DNA of 64,000 bases from Pseudomonas sp. JAI120 (GCF_014207255.1 NZ_JACHCZ010000007.1:186001-250000); one strand, 5' to 3'. Positions 25,815 through 36,907 are shown, numbered from the stretch's first letter. The notes: generated from the sequence alone by a model not told the origin. Numbers and translations: made by a program.

Positions 25815-27881
25815 ATGAAAAATAATAATAGCCTGCTACGCCACTTACCCTGGCTGGTGCTGGCAATCGTAGGAGCGTGCGCCCTGGGCGTAGTGGCCTT
25901 GCGCCGAGGCGAGGCGATCAACGCCTTGTGGATTGTGGTCGCTGCCGTGGCCATCTATCTGGTCGCTTATCGCTACTACAGCCTGTTCATCGCTAATAAT
26001 GTGATGCAACTCGATCCACGACGGGCCACCCCCGCAGTGGTCAACAATGACGGTCTGGACTATGTGCCGACCAACAAACACATCCTTTTCGGTCACCACT
26101 TTGCGGCAATTGCCGGTGCAGGCCCCTTGGTCGGCCCGGTACTGGCGGCGCAAATGGGCTACCTGCCCGGCACACTCTGGCTGATTGCCGGCGTGGTACT
26201 GGCCGGTGCGGTGCAGGATTTCATGGTCCTGTTCCTGTCCACGCGTCGTAATGGCCGTTCCCTGGGGGACATGGTTCGCGAAGAGATGGGTCGTATCCCG
26301 GGGACCATCGCGCTGTTCGGCTGCTTCCTGATCATGATCATCATCCTTGCGGTGCTGGCGCTGATCGTGGTCAAGGCCCTGGCCGAGAGCCCATGGGGCA
26401 TCTTCACGGTGATGGCGACCATCCCGATCGCGATGTTCATGGGCATCTACATGCGCTACATCCGCCCGGGCCGCATTGGTGAAATTTCGATCATCGGCGT
26501 GCTGTTGCTGCTCGGTTCGATCTGGCTGGGCGGGCAGATTGCCGCTGATCCGGTCTGGGCCAAGGCCTTCACGTTCACCGGGATCCAGATCACCTGGATG
26601 CTGATCGGCTACGGTTTCGTGGCCGCGGTACTGCCGGTGTGGCTGATCCTCGCGCCACGTGACTACCTCTCTACCTTCTTGAAAATCGGCACCATCATCG
26701 CCCTGGCGATTGGCATCCTGGTCACCATGCCTGACCTGAAAATGCCGGCGCTGACCCAGTTCATCGATGGTACCGGCCCGGTTTGGAAGGGCGGTCTGTT
26801 CCCGTTCCTGTTCATCACCATTGCCTGTGGCGCGGTCTCGGGCTTCCATGCGCTGATTTCCTCGGGCACCACGCCCAAGCTGCTGGCCAGTGAAAGCCAC
26901 GCCCGTTACATCGGTTACGGCGGCATGCTGATGGAGTCCTTCGTGGCGATCATGGCGATGGTTGCCGCTTCGGTGATCGAGCCCGGTGTGTACTTCGCCA
27001 TGAACAGCCCGGCGGCAATCGTCGGCACCGATGTGGTGACCGTGGCACAAACCGTCAGCAGCTGGGGTTTTGCAATTACCCCCGAGGCGCTGTCGGCCGT
27101 GGCCCACGACATCGGTGAAACCACCATCCTCGCGCGTGCCGGTGGTGCGCCGACGTTGGCGGTGGGTATCGCGCAGATCCTGCACAGTGTGCTGCCGGGT
27201 GAAAACACCATGGCGTTCTGGTACCACTTTGCGATCCTGTTCGAAGCGTTGTTTATCCTGACTGCCGTCGACGCGGGCACCCGTGCCGGTCGCTTCATGC
27301 TTCAGGATTTGCTGGGCTCCTTCGTACCGGCGCTCAAGCGCACCGAGTCCTGGACCGCCAACCTGATCGCGACCGCCGGTTGCGTCGCCATGTGGGGTTA
27401 CCTGCTGTACCAGGGCGTGATCGACCCGCTGGGCGGCATCAACACCTTGTGGCCGCTGTTCGGTATCTCCAACCAGATGCTGGCCGGTATCGCGCTGATG
27501 CTCGCCACCGTTGTGCTGATCAAAATGAAACGCCAACGCTACATCTGGGTGACCATGCTGCCGGCGGTATGGCTGCTGATCTGCACCACCACCGCAGGCT
27601 TCATCAAGCTGTTCGACGCCAACCCGGCGATCGGCTTCCTGTCGCTGGCGAAGAAGTACAGTGATGCCCTGGCGAACGGCCAGATCCTGGCCCCGGCCAA
27701 GAGCGTGGACCAGATGCAGCACGTGATCTGGAACGCTTACACCAACGCAACGCTGACTGTGCTGTTCCTGTTCGTGGTGTTCAGCATCCTGTTCTATGCC
27801 CTCAAGGTTGGCGTCGCCGCCTGGGGCAACAAAGAGCGTACGGATAAAGAAGCCCCGTTCCAGGCAGTACCGGACGCATAA
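25815..27881 (+). CDS. cstA: CstA/BtsT-family pyruvate or peptide transporter
   Basis: A 688-residue inner-membrane protein with about 16-18 hydrophobic segments. The family signature is near residues 85-125: YVPTNKHILFGHHFAAIAGAGP, followed by LVGPVLAAQMGYLPG. HALISSGTTPKLL is in the middle and GGINTLWPLFGISNQMLAGIAL near the end. CstA was named as a carbon-starvation peptide transporter; relatives (BtsT, CstA) carry pyruvate. The ATG at 25815 is used because an earlier in-frame start (25743) would add 24 residues without a membrane or signal role. A YbdD-type small protein follows, as in the E. coli pairs. Confidence 0.9.
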   Translation: MKNNNSLLRHLPWLVLAIVGACALGVVALRRGEAINALWIVVAAVAIYLVAYRYYSLFIANNVMQLDPRRATPAVVNNDGLDYVPTNKHILFGHHFAAIAGAGPLVGPVLAAQMGYLPGTLWLIAGVVLAGAVQDFMVLFLSTRRNGRSLGDMVREEMGRIPGTIALFGCFLIMIIILAVLALIVVKALAESPWGIFTVMATIPIAMFMGIYMRYIRPGRIGEISIIGVLLLLGSIWLGGQIAADPVWAKAFTFTGIQITWMLIGYGFVAAVLPVWLILAPRDYLSTFLKIGTIIALAIGILVTMPDLKMPALTQFIDGTGPVWKGGLFPFLFITIACGAVSGFHALISSGTTPKLLASESHARYIGYGGMLMESFVAIMAMVAASVIEPGVYFAMNSPAAIVGTDVVTVAQTVSSWGFAITPEALSAVAHDIGETTILARAGGAPTLAVGIAQILHSVLPGENTMAFWYHFAILFEALFILTAVDAGTRAGRFMLQDLLGSFVPALKRTESWTANLIATAGCVAMWGYLLYQGVIDPLGGINTLWPLFGISNQMLAGIALMLATVVLIKMKRQRYIWVTMLPAVWLLICTTTAGFIKLFDANPAIGFLSLAKKYSDALANGQILAPAKSVDQMQHVIWNAYTNATLTVLFLFVVFSILFYALKVGVAAWGNKERTDKEAPFQAVPDA

Positions 27882-27896
27882 CCGAGGATTGCAAGC

Positions 27897-28094
27897 ATGT
27901 TCAATGACATCAGTCGCCTCGGTAAATACCTCGGTCAGGCCGCGCGCCTGATGGTCGGCATGCCCGACTACGACACGTACGTCGAGCATATGCAAACCAA
28001 GCACCCGGACAAGCCGATGATGGACTACAAGGCGTTCTTCCGGGAACGCCAGGAAGCCCGTTACGGCGGCAAGGGTGGGCCCAAGTGCTGTTGA
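27897..28094 (+). CDS. YbdD/YjiX (DUF466) small protein
   Basis: A 65-residue protein that starts 15 bp after cstA. It has the family pattern LGKYLGQAARLMVGMPDYDTYVEHMQ and PMMDYKAFFRERQEARYGG. Members are encoded directly after cstA or btsT genes, and in E. coli such proteins are needed for pyruvate uptake by their transporter. It ends in GGPKCC, a pair of C-terminal cysteines. CGAGGA lies before the ATG. Confidence 0.9.
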   Translation: MFNDISRLGKYLGQAARLMVGMPDYDTYVEHMQTKHPDKPMMDYKAFFRERQEARYGGKGGPKCC

Positions 28095-28110
28095 TTTAAC
28101 GCAACTCCCC

Positions 28111-28198
28111 TGTGGGAGGGGGCTTGCCCCCGATAGCGGTGTGTCAGTGACACATAAGTGCCTGACACACTGCTATCGGGGGCAAGCCCCCTCCCACA
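28111..28198. repeat. REPIN (paired REP) element
   Basis: Two 27-bp perfect inverted arms (28111-28137 and 28172-28198), beginning TGTGGGAGGGGGCTTGC, flank a 34-nt centre that is itself partly palindromic (TGTCAGTGACA). This is the layout of Pseudomonas REP doublets mobilised by RAYT transposases. It lies between the ybdD-like gene and the downstream GTPase gene. Confidence 0.9.
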
Positions 28199-28230
28199 TT
28201 TGTTTCAGTGTTCCTTCAAGGAGAATTTTT

Positions 28231-29190
28231 TTGTCCTCTCCCATTCCAGTGACCGTCCTCAGTGGCTTTCTCGGCGCCGGCAAGACCACCTTGCTGCGCC
28301 ACCTGCTCAAAGCCGAGCACGGCCTTAAAATTGCCGTGATCGAGAACGAATTCAGCGACGCCGGTATCGACACCCAGTTATTGGGCGAAGAACCGGTGCA
28401 AGTCATGACCCTGTCCAACGGCTGCGTGTGCTGCACCATCCACACCGACCTGACCAAGGCCCTCTATCTGCTGCTCGAGCGCCTGGACAGCGGCGAGATC
28501 GCCTTCGACCGCCTGGTGATCGAGTGCACCGGCCTGGCCGACCCGGCGCCGGTGGCCCAGACCTTTTTCATTGATGAAGAACTGCGCGAGCGCTACATCC
28601 TCGACGGCATCATTACCCTGGTGGACGCGGCCCACGCCGAGCACCACCTGACCCAGACCATCGCCCAGGCGCAGATCGGTTTTGCCGACCGGCTGCTGGT
28701 GAGCAAGCGTGACCTGGTGGGCGACGCCACCTTCGAGGCACTCAGTGAACGCCTCACACGCATCAACCGCCGCGCGCCGATTCGTGTGGTCGAGCACGGC
28801 AAGATTGATTTGGCCGAACTGCTCGATGTGCGTGGTTTCAACCTTAATGCCGGCATGAGCCTGCGCCCGGTGAGCAAGGCGCCGTCCATCGACCGTATAT
28901 CCAGCCTGGTGTTGCGCACCGACCAGCCGCTGGATATCGACCGCCTCAGTGAGTTCATGAACGAACTGCTGGAGGATCATGGCAAGCAACTGCTGCGCTA
29001 CAAAGGCGTGCTCAACATCGCCGGCGAAGACCGCCGCATGGTGTTCCAGGGCGTGCTCAAGCTCTATGGTTTCGACTGGGATACTGAGTGGGCCGAGGGT
29101 GAAGCGCGGGAGAGTGTGATCGTGTTTATTGCCGATGAGTTGCCGGAGGACAAAATCCGCGAAGGCTTTGCCAAAGTCTACCAACCCTGA
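28231..29190 (+). CDS. YjiA/CobW-family metal-binding GTPase
   Basis: A 319-residue G3E GTPase of the COG0523 group, which act as metallochaperones or metal-stress proteins. Walker A GFLGAGKTTLL is near residue 12, the metal-binding GCVCC motif near 67, and SKRD (base recognition) near 156. The C-terminal CobW domain spans about 215-319. I place the start at the TTG at 28231, which has a full AAGGAG at 28218-28223, 7 bp away. An ATG far upstream at 28075 is in frame but would force translation through the REPIN and the preceding gene. Metal specificity is not evident, and no zinc-regulator site was recognised. Confidence 0.88.
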   Translation: MSSPIPVTVLSGFLGAGKTTLLRHLLKAEHGLKIAVIENEFSDAGIDTQLLGEEPVQVMTLSNGCVCCTIHTDLTKALYLLLERLDSGEIAFDRLVIECTGLADPAPVAQTFFIDEELRERYILDGIITLVDAAHAEHHLTQTIAQAQIGFADRLLVSKRDLVGDATFEALSERLTRINRRAPIRVVEHGKIDLAELLDVRGFNLNAGMSLRPVSKAPSIDRISSLVLRTDQPLDIDRLSEFMNELLEDHGKQLLRYKGVLNIAGEDRRMVFQGVLKLYGFDWDTEWAEGEARESVIVFIADELPEDKIREGFAKVYQP

Positions 29191-29207
29191 CGTGTAATGC
29201 AGTCAAC

Positions 29208-29296
29208 TGTGGGAGGGGGCTTGCTCCCGATGGCGGTGGGTCAGTAAACCTATATGTGACTGACACACTGCTATCGGGGGCAAGCCCCCTCCCACA
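29208..29296. repeat. REPIN element, imperfect arms
   Basis: Same family as the 28111-28198 element: TGTGGGAGGGGGCTTGCTCCCGATGGC at the left, and its near reverse complement GCTATCGGGGGCAAGCCCCCTCCCACA at the right, around a 35-nt centre with TCAGT...ACTGACACA. The left arm has point differences. It lies between the convergent GTPase and glyA genes, so the GTPase gene is bracketed by two copies. Confidence 0.88.
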
Positions 29297-29330
29297 CTTG
29301 GGCGCATTTCAAACTGGACAATTGGCATAA

Positions 29331-29358
29331 AAAAGCCCGGCTCAAGAGCCGGGCTTCT
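29331..29358 (-). terminator. Terminator of glyA
   Basis: On the minus strand a 10-bp stem AAGCCCGGCT / AGCCGGGCTT with a 4-nt loop ends in a T6-rich run, 20 bp beyond the glyA stop. Confidence 0.9.
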
Positions 29359-29375
29359 TAGTCAAGCAACTGCAA

Positions 29376-30629
29376 TCAAGCGCCGTATACCGGCAGTTTT
29401 TTGCAGATGGCCTTGACCTTCTCACGTACCGCGTCGATCACGGCTTCGTTGTTCAGGTCTGCCAGGATGTCGCAGATCCAGCCGGCCAGTTCCTTGCACT
29501 CTGCTTCCTTGAAGCCACGAGTGGTCACAGCCGGGGTGCCGAAGCGCAGGCCCGAGGTGACGAACGGCGAACGTGGGTCGTTCGGCACGGAGTTTTTGTT
29601 CACGGTGATGAAGGCTTTGCCCAGGGCAGCGTCAGCATCTTTACCGGAAATGTCCTGCTTGATCAGCGACAGCAGGAACAGGTGGTTTTCAGTACCGCCG
29701 GACACCACGTCGAAGCCGCGTTCGATGAACACGCTGGCCATGGTCTGGGCGTTTTTCACCACTTGTTGCTGGTAGGTCTTGAACTCAGGTTGCAGTGCTT
29801 CCTTGAAGCAGATCGCTTTAGCGGCGATCACGTGCTCCAGTGGGCCACCCTGGGCGCCCGGGAATACGGCGGAGTTCAGCTTTTTCTCGATCTCGGCGTT
29901 GGCGCGCGCCAGGATCAGGCCGCCACGTGGACCGCGCAGGGTCTTGTGGGTGGTGGTGGTGACCACGTCGGCGAAAGGTACCGGGTTCGGGTAGACGCCA
30001 GCGGCGACCAGACCGGCTACGTGAGCCATGTCGACGAACAGGTAGGCGCCAACCTTGTCGGCGATGGCGCGAAAGCGTGGGAAGTCCAGGATCTGCGAGT
30101 AGGCAGAGAAACCGGCCACGATCATTTTTGGCTTGTGCTCGACCGCCAGGCGCTCGACTTCGTCGTAGTCGATCAGGCCGTTGGCATCGATGCCGTATTG
30201 AACGGCGTTGTACAGCTTGCCGGAGGAGGAAACGCTGGCGCCGTGGGTCAGGTGACCGCCATGGGCCAGGCTCATGCCCAGGATGGTGTCGCCGCCTTGC
30301 AGCAGGGCCAGGTACACGGCGCTGTTGGCTTGGGAGCCGGCGTGTGGCTGGACGTTGGCGTAATCGGCGCCGAACAGTTCTTTTGCACGGTCGATGGCCA
30401 GTTGCTCAACCACGTCGACGTACTCGCAGCCACCGTAGTAGCGCTTGCCTGGGTAGCCTTCGGCGTACTTATTGGTCAGAACCGAACCTTGAGCCTCCAT
30501 CACCGCAGGGCTGGTGTAGTTTTCCGAAGCGATCAGCTCAATGTGCTCTTCCTGGCGCACGGCTTCTTGCTCCATGGCGGCGAAGAGATCGGCGTCGTAC
30601 TTGGCAATAGTCAAATCACGGCTGAACAT
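29376..30629 (-). CDS. glyA: Serine hydroxymethyltransferase
   Basis: A 417-residue PLP enzyme converting serine and tetrahydrofolate to glycine and methylene-tetrahydrofolate in the cytoplasm. The start MFSRDLTIAKYD is standard; an in-frame codon four residues upstream is less likely. Motifs: IELIASENYTSPAVMEAQGS, the PLP lysine in TTTTHKTLRGPRGGLILA near residue 229, and the GTPAVTTRGF segment near 360. Length equals E. coli GlyA (417). Pseudomonads have more than one glyA copy; synteny with morA points to the PA4602 (glyA3) counterpart. Confidence 0.95.
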   Translation of the reverse strand: MFSRDLTIAKYDADLFAAMEQEAVRQEEHIELIASENYTSPAVMEAQGSVLTNKYAEGYPGKRYYGGCEYVDVVEQLAIDRAKELFGADYANVQPHAGSQANSAVYLALLQGGDTILGMSLAHGGHLTHGASVSSSGKLYNAVQYGIDANGLIDYDEVERLAVEHKPKMIVAGFSAYSQILDFPRFRAIADKVGAYLFVDMAHVAGLVAAGVYPNPVPFADVVTTTTHKTLRGPRGGLILARANAEIEKKLNSAVFPGAQGGPLEHVIAAKAICFKEALQPEFKTYQQQVVKNAQTMASVFIERGFDVVSGGTENHLFLLSLIKQDISGKDADAALGKAFITVNKNSVPNDPRSPFVTSGLRFGTPAVTTRGFKEAECKELAGWICDILADLNNEAVIDAVREKVKAICKKLPVYGA

Positions 30630-30755
30630 GGCGGTCCTCAAGGATCGGGGGCAGAAAAGGAGGGCATTCTAACCCAATGGGTTTTAGATGGCATATGAAA
30701 GGACATCATGTCGCGGACAAGTGGGGCTCATCTCGGGATGGGTGGTGACTGTGCC

Positions 30756-30787
30756 GGCCTCATCGGGGGCAAGCCCCCGATGAGGCC
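30756..30787. repeat. Perfect 15-bp palindromic REP-like hairpin
   Basis: GGCCTCATCGGGGGC and its exact reverse complement, separated by 2 bases, lie between morA and glyA. The core CATCGGGGGCAAGCCCCCGATG resembles the inner part of the other REP repeats without the TGTGGGAGG head. It may end morA transcription, although no T-run follows. Confidence 0.75.
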
Positions 30788-30807
30788 AGTGGCTTCACCA
30801 CAAAATC

Positions 30808-33800
30808 TCAGTCGAACATGAAGAGGGCATCATTGCTGAACTGCGCCTCGAACCGATGTGCCGGCATCGGCCGCCCGAACAGATAACCCTGCACTTCATC
30901 GCAACCATGCTCGCGCAGGAAGTCCAGCTGCTCATGGGTTTCCACACCTTCGGCGATCACCGCCAGGTTGAGGCTGTGGGCCATGGCGATAATGGCGCGG
31001 GCGATTTGCGCATCCTGCTCGCCGGATGGCAGGCCATCGACGAAGGTGCGGTCGATTTTCAGCACGTCGATGGGGAATTGCTTGAGGTAGTTGAGTGACG
31101 AATAACCCGTGCCGAAGTCGTCCACCGCAATGCTCAGGCCCAGGTTTTTCAGGCTGTCGAGGATATGCATGGCTTCGTTGACTTCGCGCATCAGGATACT
31201 TTCGGTCAGCTCCAGTTCCAGGCACGCCGGTGGCAGGCCTGTGTCCTTGAGGATGGTGGCGATGCGCGTGCCCAGCTGGCCGTCGGAGAACTGCCGCGCG
31301 GAGATGTTCACCGAGACTTTCGGCACCCGCACCTTGTTCTGGTGCCAGGTCTTGAGCTGGCGACAGGCTTCGCTGATCACCCAGTCGCCCACGTCCACCA
31401 CCAGGCCCAACTCTTCGAGCACCGGAATGAAGTCCCCCGGCGGCACCAGTCCACGGCGTGGATGGCGCCAGCGCAGCAGCGCTTCGGCGCCGGTCAGGCG
31501 TTTGCCGTCGCCGCTGAACTGCGGCTGGTAATAAAGCACGAATTCGTCCTGCTCCAGCGCGTGGCGCAGGTCGCTTTCCAGCTCCAGGCGTTCCAGGGCG
31601 CTGGCGTTCATGTCGGCCTGGTAGAACTGGAAGTTGTTCTTGCCACGTTCCTTGGCGTGATACATCGCCGTGTCGGCGTTCTTCATCAGCTGGCTCAGCT
31701 CGTTGCCGTCCTGCGGGCTGAGAGCAATGCCGATACTGGCGGTCACAAAGAACTCGCGGCCCTCCAGCACAAACGGCTTCACCAGGCTGGCCAAAATCTG
31801 TTCGGCCACATGGATCGCGCGGTTCAGCGCCATTTCGCGGCTGACCCGCGGTTGCAGCAGCAAGGTGAACTCGTCGCCGCCCATGCGCGCCACGGTGTCG
31901 TCTTCGGCGACGCAACCGAGCAGGCGGGTGGCCATTTCCTTGAGCATGCGGTCGCCGGCGGCGTGGCCCAGGGAGTCGTTGATCGGCTTGAAACGGTCGA
32001 GGTCGAGGAACATCAGCACCACCCACGACTTCTGCCGTTCGGCCGACTGCAACGCGGTGTGCAGGCGGTCCTGGAACAAGGTGCGGTTGGGCAGGTGGGT
32101 CAGGGCGTCGTAATAGGCCAGGCGGTGGATGCGCTGTTCGCTGGCCTTGCGTTCGCTGATATCGCTGAAGAAGCACACATAACTGGCCAGGTCGCCTTCA
32201 TCGTCGAACACCGCCGTAATGCCGACCCAGGCCGGGTAATGCTCGCCGTTACGGCGCTTGAGCCACACTTCGCCTTCCCAGGTGCTGTGCTGGTGCAGTT
32301 GCTTGAGCACGTAGCGCAGGTGGGCTTCCTGTTGTTCGTCGACGGTGAGCATGTTCGGCAACTGGTCGAGTACATCACTCACCGCATAACCGCTGACCCG
32401 GCTGAACGCCTCGTTGGCCTGCACGATATAGCCGGCGGGGTCGGTGATCAGGATTGCCGACGTGGAGTGCTCGAATACGGTGGCGGCCATGCGCAGGTCT
32501 TTTTCGGCACGGCGTTGCTGGCTGATGTCGCGGCCCACGCCAAGGATGCCCTCGAAGGCGCCGTGCTCATCCCACACCAGCACCAGGCGCAGCTCGATCG
32601 GCACCTTGCGGCCATCGGCGCGCAGGCAGTCGAACAGGAACAATTGGGTCTGCACTTGATCGCGCAGCCTATTCAGCGCCTCGGGATCGCCCAGTGCGCG
32701 GCTGACCTGTTCCACCAGGCTATAGATGCCGGTCAGTTGCTGCGGGTTGGCGATGATCGACTGCCAGCCATTCTTGAATACCCACTCCACGTCGTAACCC
32801 AGCACGGCGTTGACCGACGGGCTGACGTAGTTCAGGGCCAGTTGGCTGTCGGTGGAGCAGATCACGTCGCTGATGCTTTCGGCCAGCATGCGGTAGCGCT
32901 GTTCGCTGTCGCGCAGGGACTCGCTGGCTTCGATCTGGTCGGTGATGTCCTTGGCCACACCGATGATGCGCGTGACTTGCGCCGTCTTGTCCCGCGCCAG
33001 GGCCTGCTCGCGAATATCAAAGCGCCGCCATTGGTTATTGCGATGGCGAAAGCGCAACTGGCAGTGCAGCTGCGTCGTGTAGCCGACCTGGCGTTGCTGT
33101 TGGCGCAGATCGTGGTAATGCTCGGCGTCTTCGGGGTGCAGCAGGATTTCCCAGAAATACTCGCCCATTTGATGCAGTTCGGCCTTGGTATAGCCGAGGG
33201 TGTGGCCCAGATGGTGGTTGCTGAAGATCATGCGCTGGCTGATCACATCCTGCACATACAGGTGGTCGGGCACGGTACGGACCACGTCCGACCAGAAGCT
33301 TTCACGTTCCACCAGCGACAGTTCGATCAGCTTGCGGCTGGTGATGTCGCTGATGCTGAGGATCACCGCCTTGAAGTCGTCCTGCTGTTCCGGCAGGCGC
33401 ATCACCATCCAAAGGTACTGTTCGTTGCCGGCCACATCCTTGAGCTGGATTTCCAACTCAAGCTGACTCTGTTGGGTAAGGACCGCTTCGAGTATCTGAT
33501 GACCGATGGACGTGGTGTTGCGCGGGCAATCATCGATCAGCCGCTCCCACGCTTCCTCGCAGGAGCTCACTCTGAGCAGGCTCACCGCCACCTGGTTGAT
33601 CTCGGTGATGCGCAGTTCGGTGAGCAACTGCCGGCATTCCTCGGGGGAAGTTTGCAGCCAGGCGTGCAGTTGCTCGCGGGTCTGCAAGTGCACCTTGCCA
33701 AAGAATGCATTCAGGCCCGACAAGTCAAGTACGCACAGCGCGACGCCGGTGCCTTCGAAAATATCCTGATACCGCCGCCGGCCTTCATGCACCTGGCGCT

Positions 33801-34659
33801 GGCGGCGACGCATATTCAGCAGCACGATCACGGGGATCAACGAGAAGGCCAGGCCCAGCAGGCATTTACCGATAAACGCCGGCAGCAATTGTTCCAGCAC
33901 GGCTGCACGGTCGAACATCCCGCGCAACTGCCAGTCGCTTTTGCTCAAGGGCGTGACCAGCACGCTTTTATTCAGGTCATCCGGGGTCAGGGCGTCGCCC
34001 CATTGCGCCGGCATGCCACTGTCACGGCTGACCACACGGTGGTTCAGGCGGTTCTCGATGGCCCACATGGGGCGCTGGCCCTGGCTGTCCTGGCGGGTCA
34101 GGTTGACCAGGTAGTTGGGTGCCAGGCGCAGCGCCCAGTACATCTTTGAGCCACCGCTGGGCTGGTGCAGCAGCAGATAGATGAGGGTGCCGTCGTCGTT
34201 ATTGCTCAGGTAGTAGGGTTGGCCGTGGCTGCGCTGCACCAGCTCTTCCAGCCAGGCGCTGTCCTGGCTGTCATTGGCGCTGTCGCTGATCATCGCGCCG
34301 CTGGGCGCGAGCAGGGCGATACTGCGCAGTTCCGGCAGCGAGCGCTGCAACGTGCGCGTCAGGGCCTGTTGCTGTTCGATGTCGCGCGGCGGTTCGACCA
34401 TCGGTAGCAGGTTCAGGGCAATTTTTGCGCTCAGGGCCATGTTCAGGCTGATCTGTTCAGCCAGGTCGGCGCTGTAGTCGATGGTGTATTGCTGCTGGTT
34501 TTTCTGGTTTTGCTGCAGTTGGTCCAGCAGTTGCCAGAACAATAACGCGAGCAGCAGGAGGACAAGCGTCGCCAATGCGCCTTTGAGGGTGCCGTGCAGG
34601 GGCATTCCCGGCGCTACATGAGCGGCGCGCAAGGGAGTTGGCGGCGTGACTTTGGACAA
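30808..34659 (-). CDS. morA: PAS-GGDEF-EAL dual c-di-GMP enzyme, MorA-like
   Basis: A 1283-residue membrane sensor. A transmembrane helix near 27-46 and another near 262-282 bracket a periplasmic sensor. Several PAS/PAC modules follow (about 290-820; repeated SDITSRK, KDITDQIE, GRDISQQRR and FSDISERK ends). Then comes a cyclase domain with intact GGDEF at 927-931 and a phosphodiesterase domain with EAL at 1059-1061, DDFGTGYSS, KIDRTFV and EGVET. The RxxD product-inhibition site before GGDEF is missing (the matching residues are AEDD), so feedback control may differ. Both active sites look competent. Position next to glyA matches P. aeruginosa MorA (about 1415 residues), a regulator of motility and biofilm; this one is shorter. 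Confidence 0.88.
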   Translation of the reverse strand: MSKVTPPTPLRAAHVAPGMPLHGTLKGALATLVLLLLALLFWQLLDQLQQNQKNQQQYTIDYSADLAEQISLNMALSAKIALNLLPMVEPPRDIEQQQALTRTLQRSLPELRSIALLAPSGAMISDSANDSQDSAWLEELVQRSHGQPYYLSNNDDGTLIYLLLHQPSGGSKMYWALRLAPNYLVNLTRQDSQGQRPMWAIENRLNHRVVSRDSGMPAQWGDALTPDDLNKSVLVTPLSKSDWQLRGMFDRAAVLEQLLPAFIGKCLLGLAFSLIPVIVLLNMRRRQRQVHEGRRRYQDIFEGTGVALCVLDLSGLNAFFGKVHLQTREQLHAWLQTSPEECRQLLTELRITEINQVAVSLLRVSSCEEAWERLIDDCPRNTTSIGHQILEAVLTQQSQLELEIQLKDVAGNEQYLWMVMRLPEQQDDFKAVILSISDITSRKLIELSLVERESFWSDVVRTVPDHLYVQDVISQRMIFSNHHLGHTLGYTKAELHQMGEYFWEILLHPEDAEHYHDLRQQQRQVGYTTQLHCQLRFRHRNNQWRRFDIREQALARDKTAQVTRIIGVAKDITDQIEASESLRDSEQRYRMLAESISDVICSTDSQLALNYVSPSVNAVLGYDVEWVFKNGWQSIIANPQQLTGIYSLVEQVSRALGDPEALNRLRDQVQTQLFLFDCLRADGRKVPIELRLVLVWDEHGAFEGILGVGRDISQQRRAEKDLRMAATVFEHSTSAILITDPAGYIVQANEAFSRVSGYAVSDVLDQLPNMLTVDEQQEAHLRYVLKQLHQHSTWEGEVWLKRRNGEHYPAWVGITAVFDDEGDLASYVCFFSDISERKASEQRIHRLAYYDALTHLPNRTLFQDRLHTALQSAERQKSWVVLMFLDLDRFKPINDSLGHAAGDRMLKEMATRLLGCVAEDDTVARMGGDEFTLLLQPRVSREMALNRAIHVAEQILASLVKPFVLEGREFFVTASIGIALSPQDGNELSQLMKNADTAMYHAKERGKNNFQFYQADMNASALERLELESDLRHALEQDEFVLYYQPQFSGDGKRLTGAEALLRWRHPRRGLVPPGDFIPVLEELGLVVDVGDWVISEACRQLKTWHQNKVRVPKVSVNISARQFSDGQLGTRIATILKDTGLPPACLELELTESILMREVNEAMHILDSLKNLGLSIAVDDFGTGYSSLNYLKQFPIDVLKIDRTFVDGLPSGEQDAQIARAIIAMAHSLNLAVIAEGVETHEQLDFLREHGCDEVQGYLFGRPMPAHRFEAQFSNDALFMFD

Positions 34660-34943
34660 GCTGTGATCCTGCGGTTTGGCTGGACTGGCGCGCGACGTGC
34701 ACTATAAGCCGGACGCCCGAAGGGCGGCTAGCATGCCTTGACTTGTGGCAAAGTGCCAGCCCTGCTTGGCTGGACTGACCAAGCGCATTGAGGTAGCTTT
34801 GCCGGTTACGCGGTGGCGTTCCAGCCCCAGATCTTCAGGCTTTTCCGCTCGCTGGCATTGATGATAGTCAACGGCCCGCGCGGCGCATGGCCTGGCACGG
34901 GCTTCGCCCGCTTAATTCATCAGTCACAGACGCTAGGTTCACC

Positions 34944-36608
<1,665 letters not shown>

Positions 36609-36628
36609 TCCGGCTGGTTTGAAAAAAG

Positions 36629-36655
36629 CGGGGCCCTCGGGCTCCGTTTTTTTTT
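36629..36655 (+). terminator. Terminator of ettA
   Basis: CGGGGCCC / GGGCTCCG stem of 8 bp (one G-T pair) with a 2-nt loop and a run of nine T residues, 20 bp after the ettA stop. Confidence 0.9.
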
Positions 36656-36685
36656 GCGCATTTTCCCCAACCCACACCGATCAAA

Positions 36686-36712
36686 TGTGGGAGTGGGCTT
36701 GCTCCCGATGGC
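36686..36712. repeat. Solitary REP element
   Basis: A single 27-bp arm (TGTGGGAGTGGGCTTGC, then TCCCGATGGC) of the same family as the paired elements in this window, without an inverted partner nearby. Confidence 0.8.
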
Positions 36713-36907
36713 TATTTCCTTGTTGGTGCATTGCCTGCCTTGGTAATCCCCTTTTAAGTGCGATAAATCCCTGTTTCCTGGGTTTATTTATATCTAATGC
36801 ACCATTTAAATTCACAAAAGCGACATTTTGCCCTGTCGCGGTGCGACATGAATTGATAAAGTCCGGCTCAATCTCATTTAAAAACAATCAATTTGCCGAG
36901 ACTTGTC
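36713..36907 (+). promoter_or_regulatory. gdhA upstream region with alternating GCGACA/TGTCGC repeats
   Basis: The rest of the 299-bp gap before gdhA is AT-rich. It contains GCGACA (36820-36825), TGTCGC (36834-36839) and GCGACA (36843-36848). The middle copy can pair with either neighbour, giving two mutually exclusive hairpins, 60 bp or so before the start codon. It could be an operator or leader switch; nothing in the sequence proves it. Confidence 0.4.

Noticed and set aside
25845..28004. A 719-codon open frame antisense to cstA
   Set aside because: Its product is His/Gln/Arg-rich with no hydrophobic segments or motifs, typical of a shadow of a membrane protein gene.
28075..28230. Upstream ATG extension of the yjiA-like GTPase
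   Set aside because: It would overlap the preceding gene and translate the REPIN; a TTG at 28231 has a full Shine-Dalgarno sequence and gives the normal N-terminus.
28111..29296. Repeated palindromes considered as CRISPR
   Set aside because: Copies are inverted pairs at scattered intergenic places, without regular spacers or cas genes.
31165..34149. A 994-codon open frame antisense to morA
   Set aside because: GC-rich Pseudomonas codon use leaves the opposite strand open. The minus-strand product has clear PAS, GGDEF and EAL motifs; the antisense product has none.
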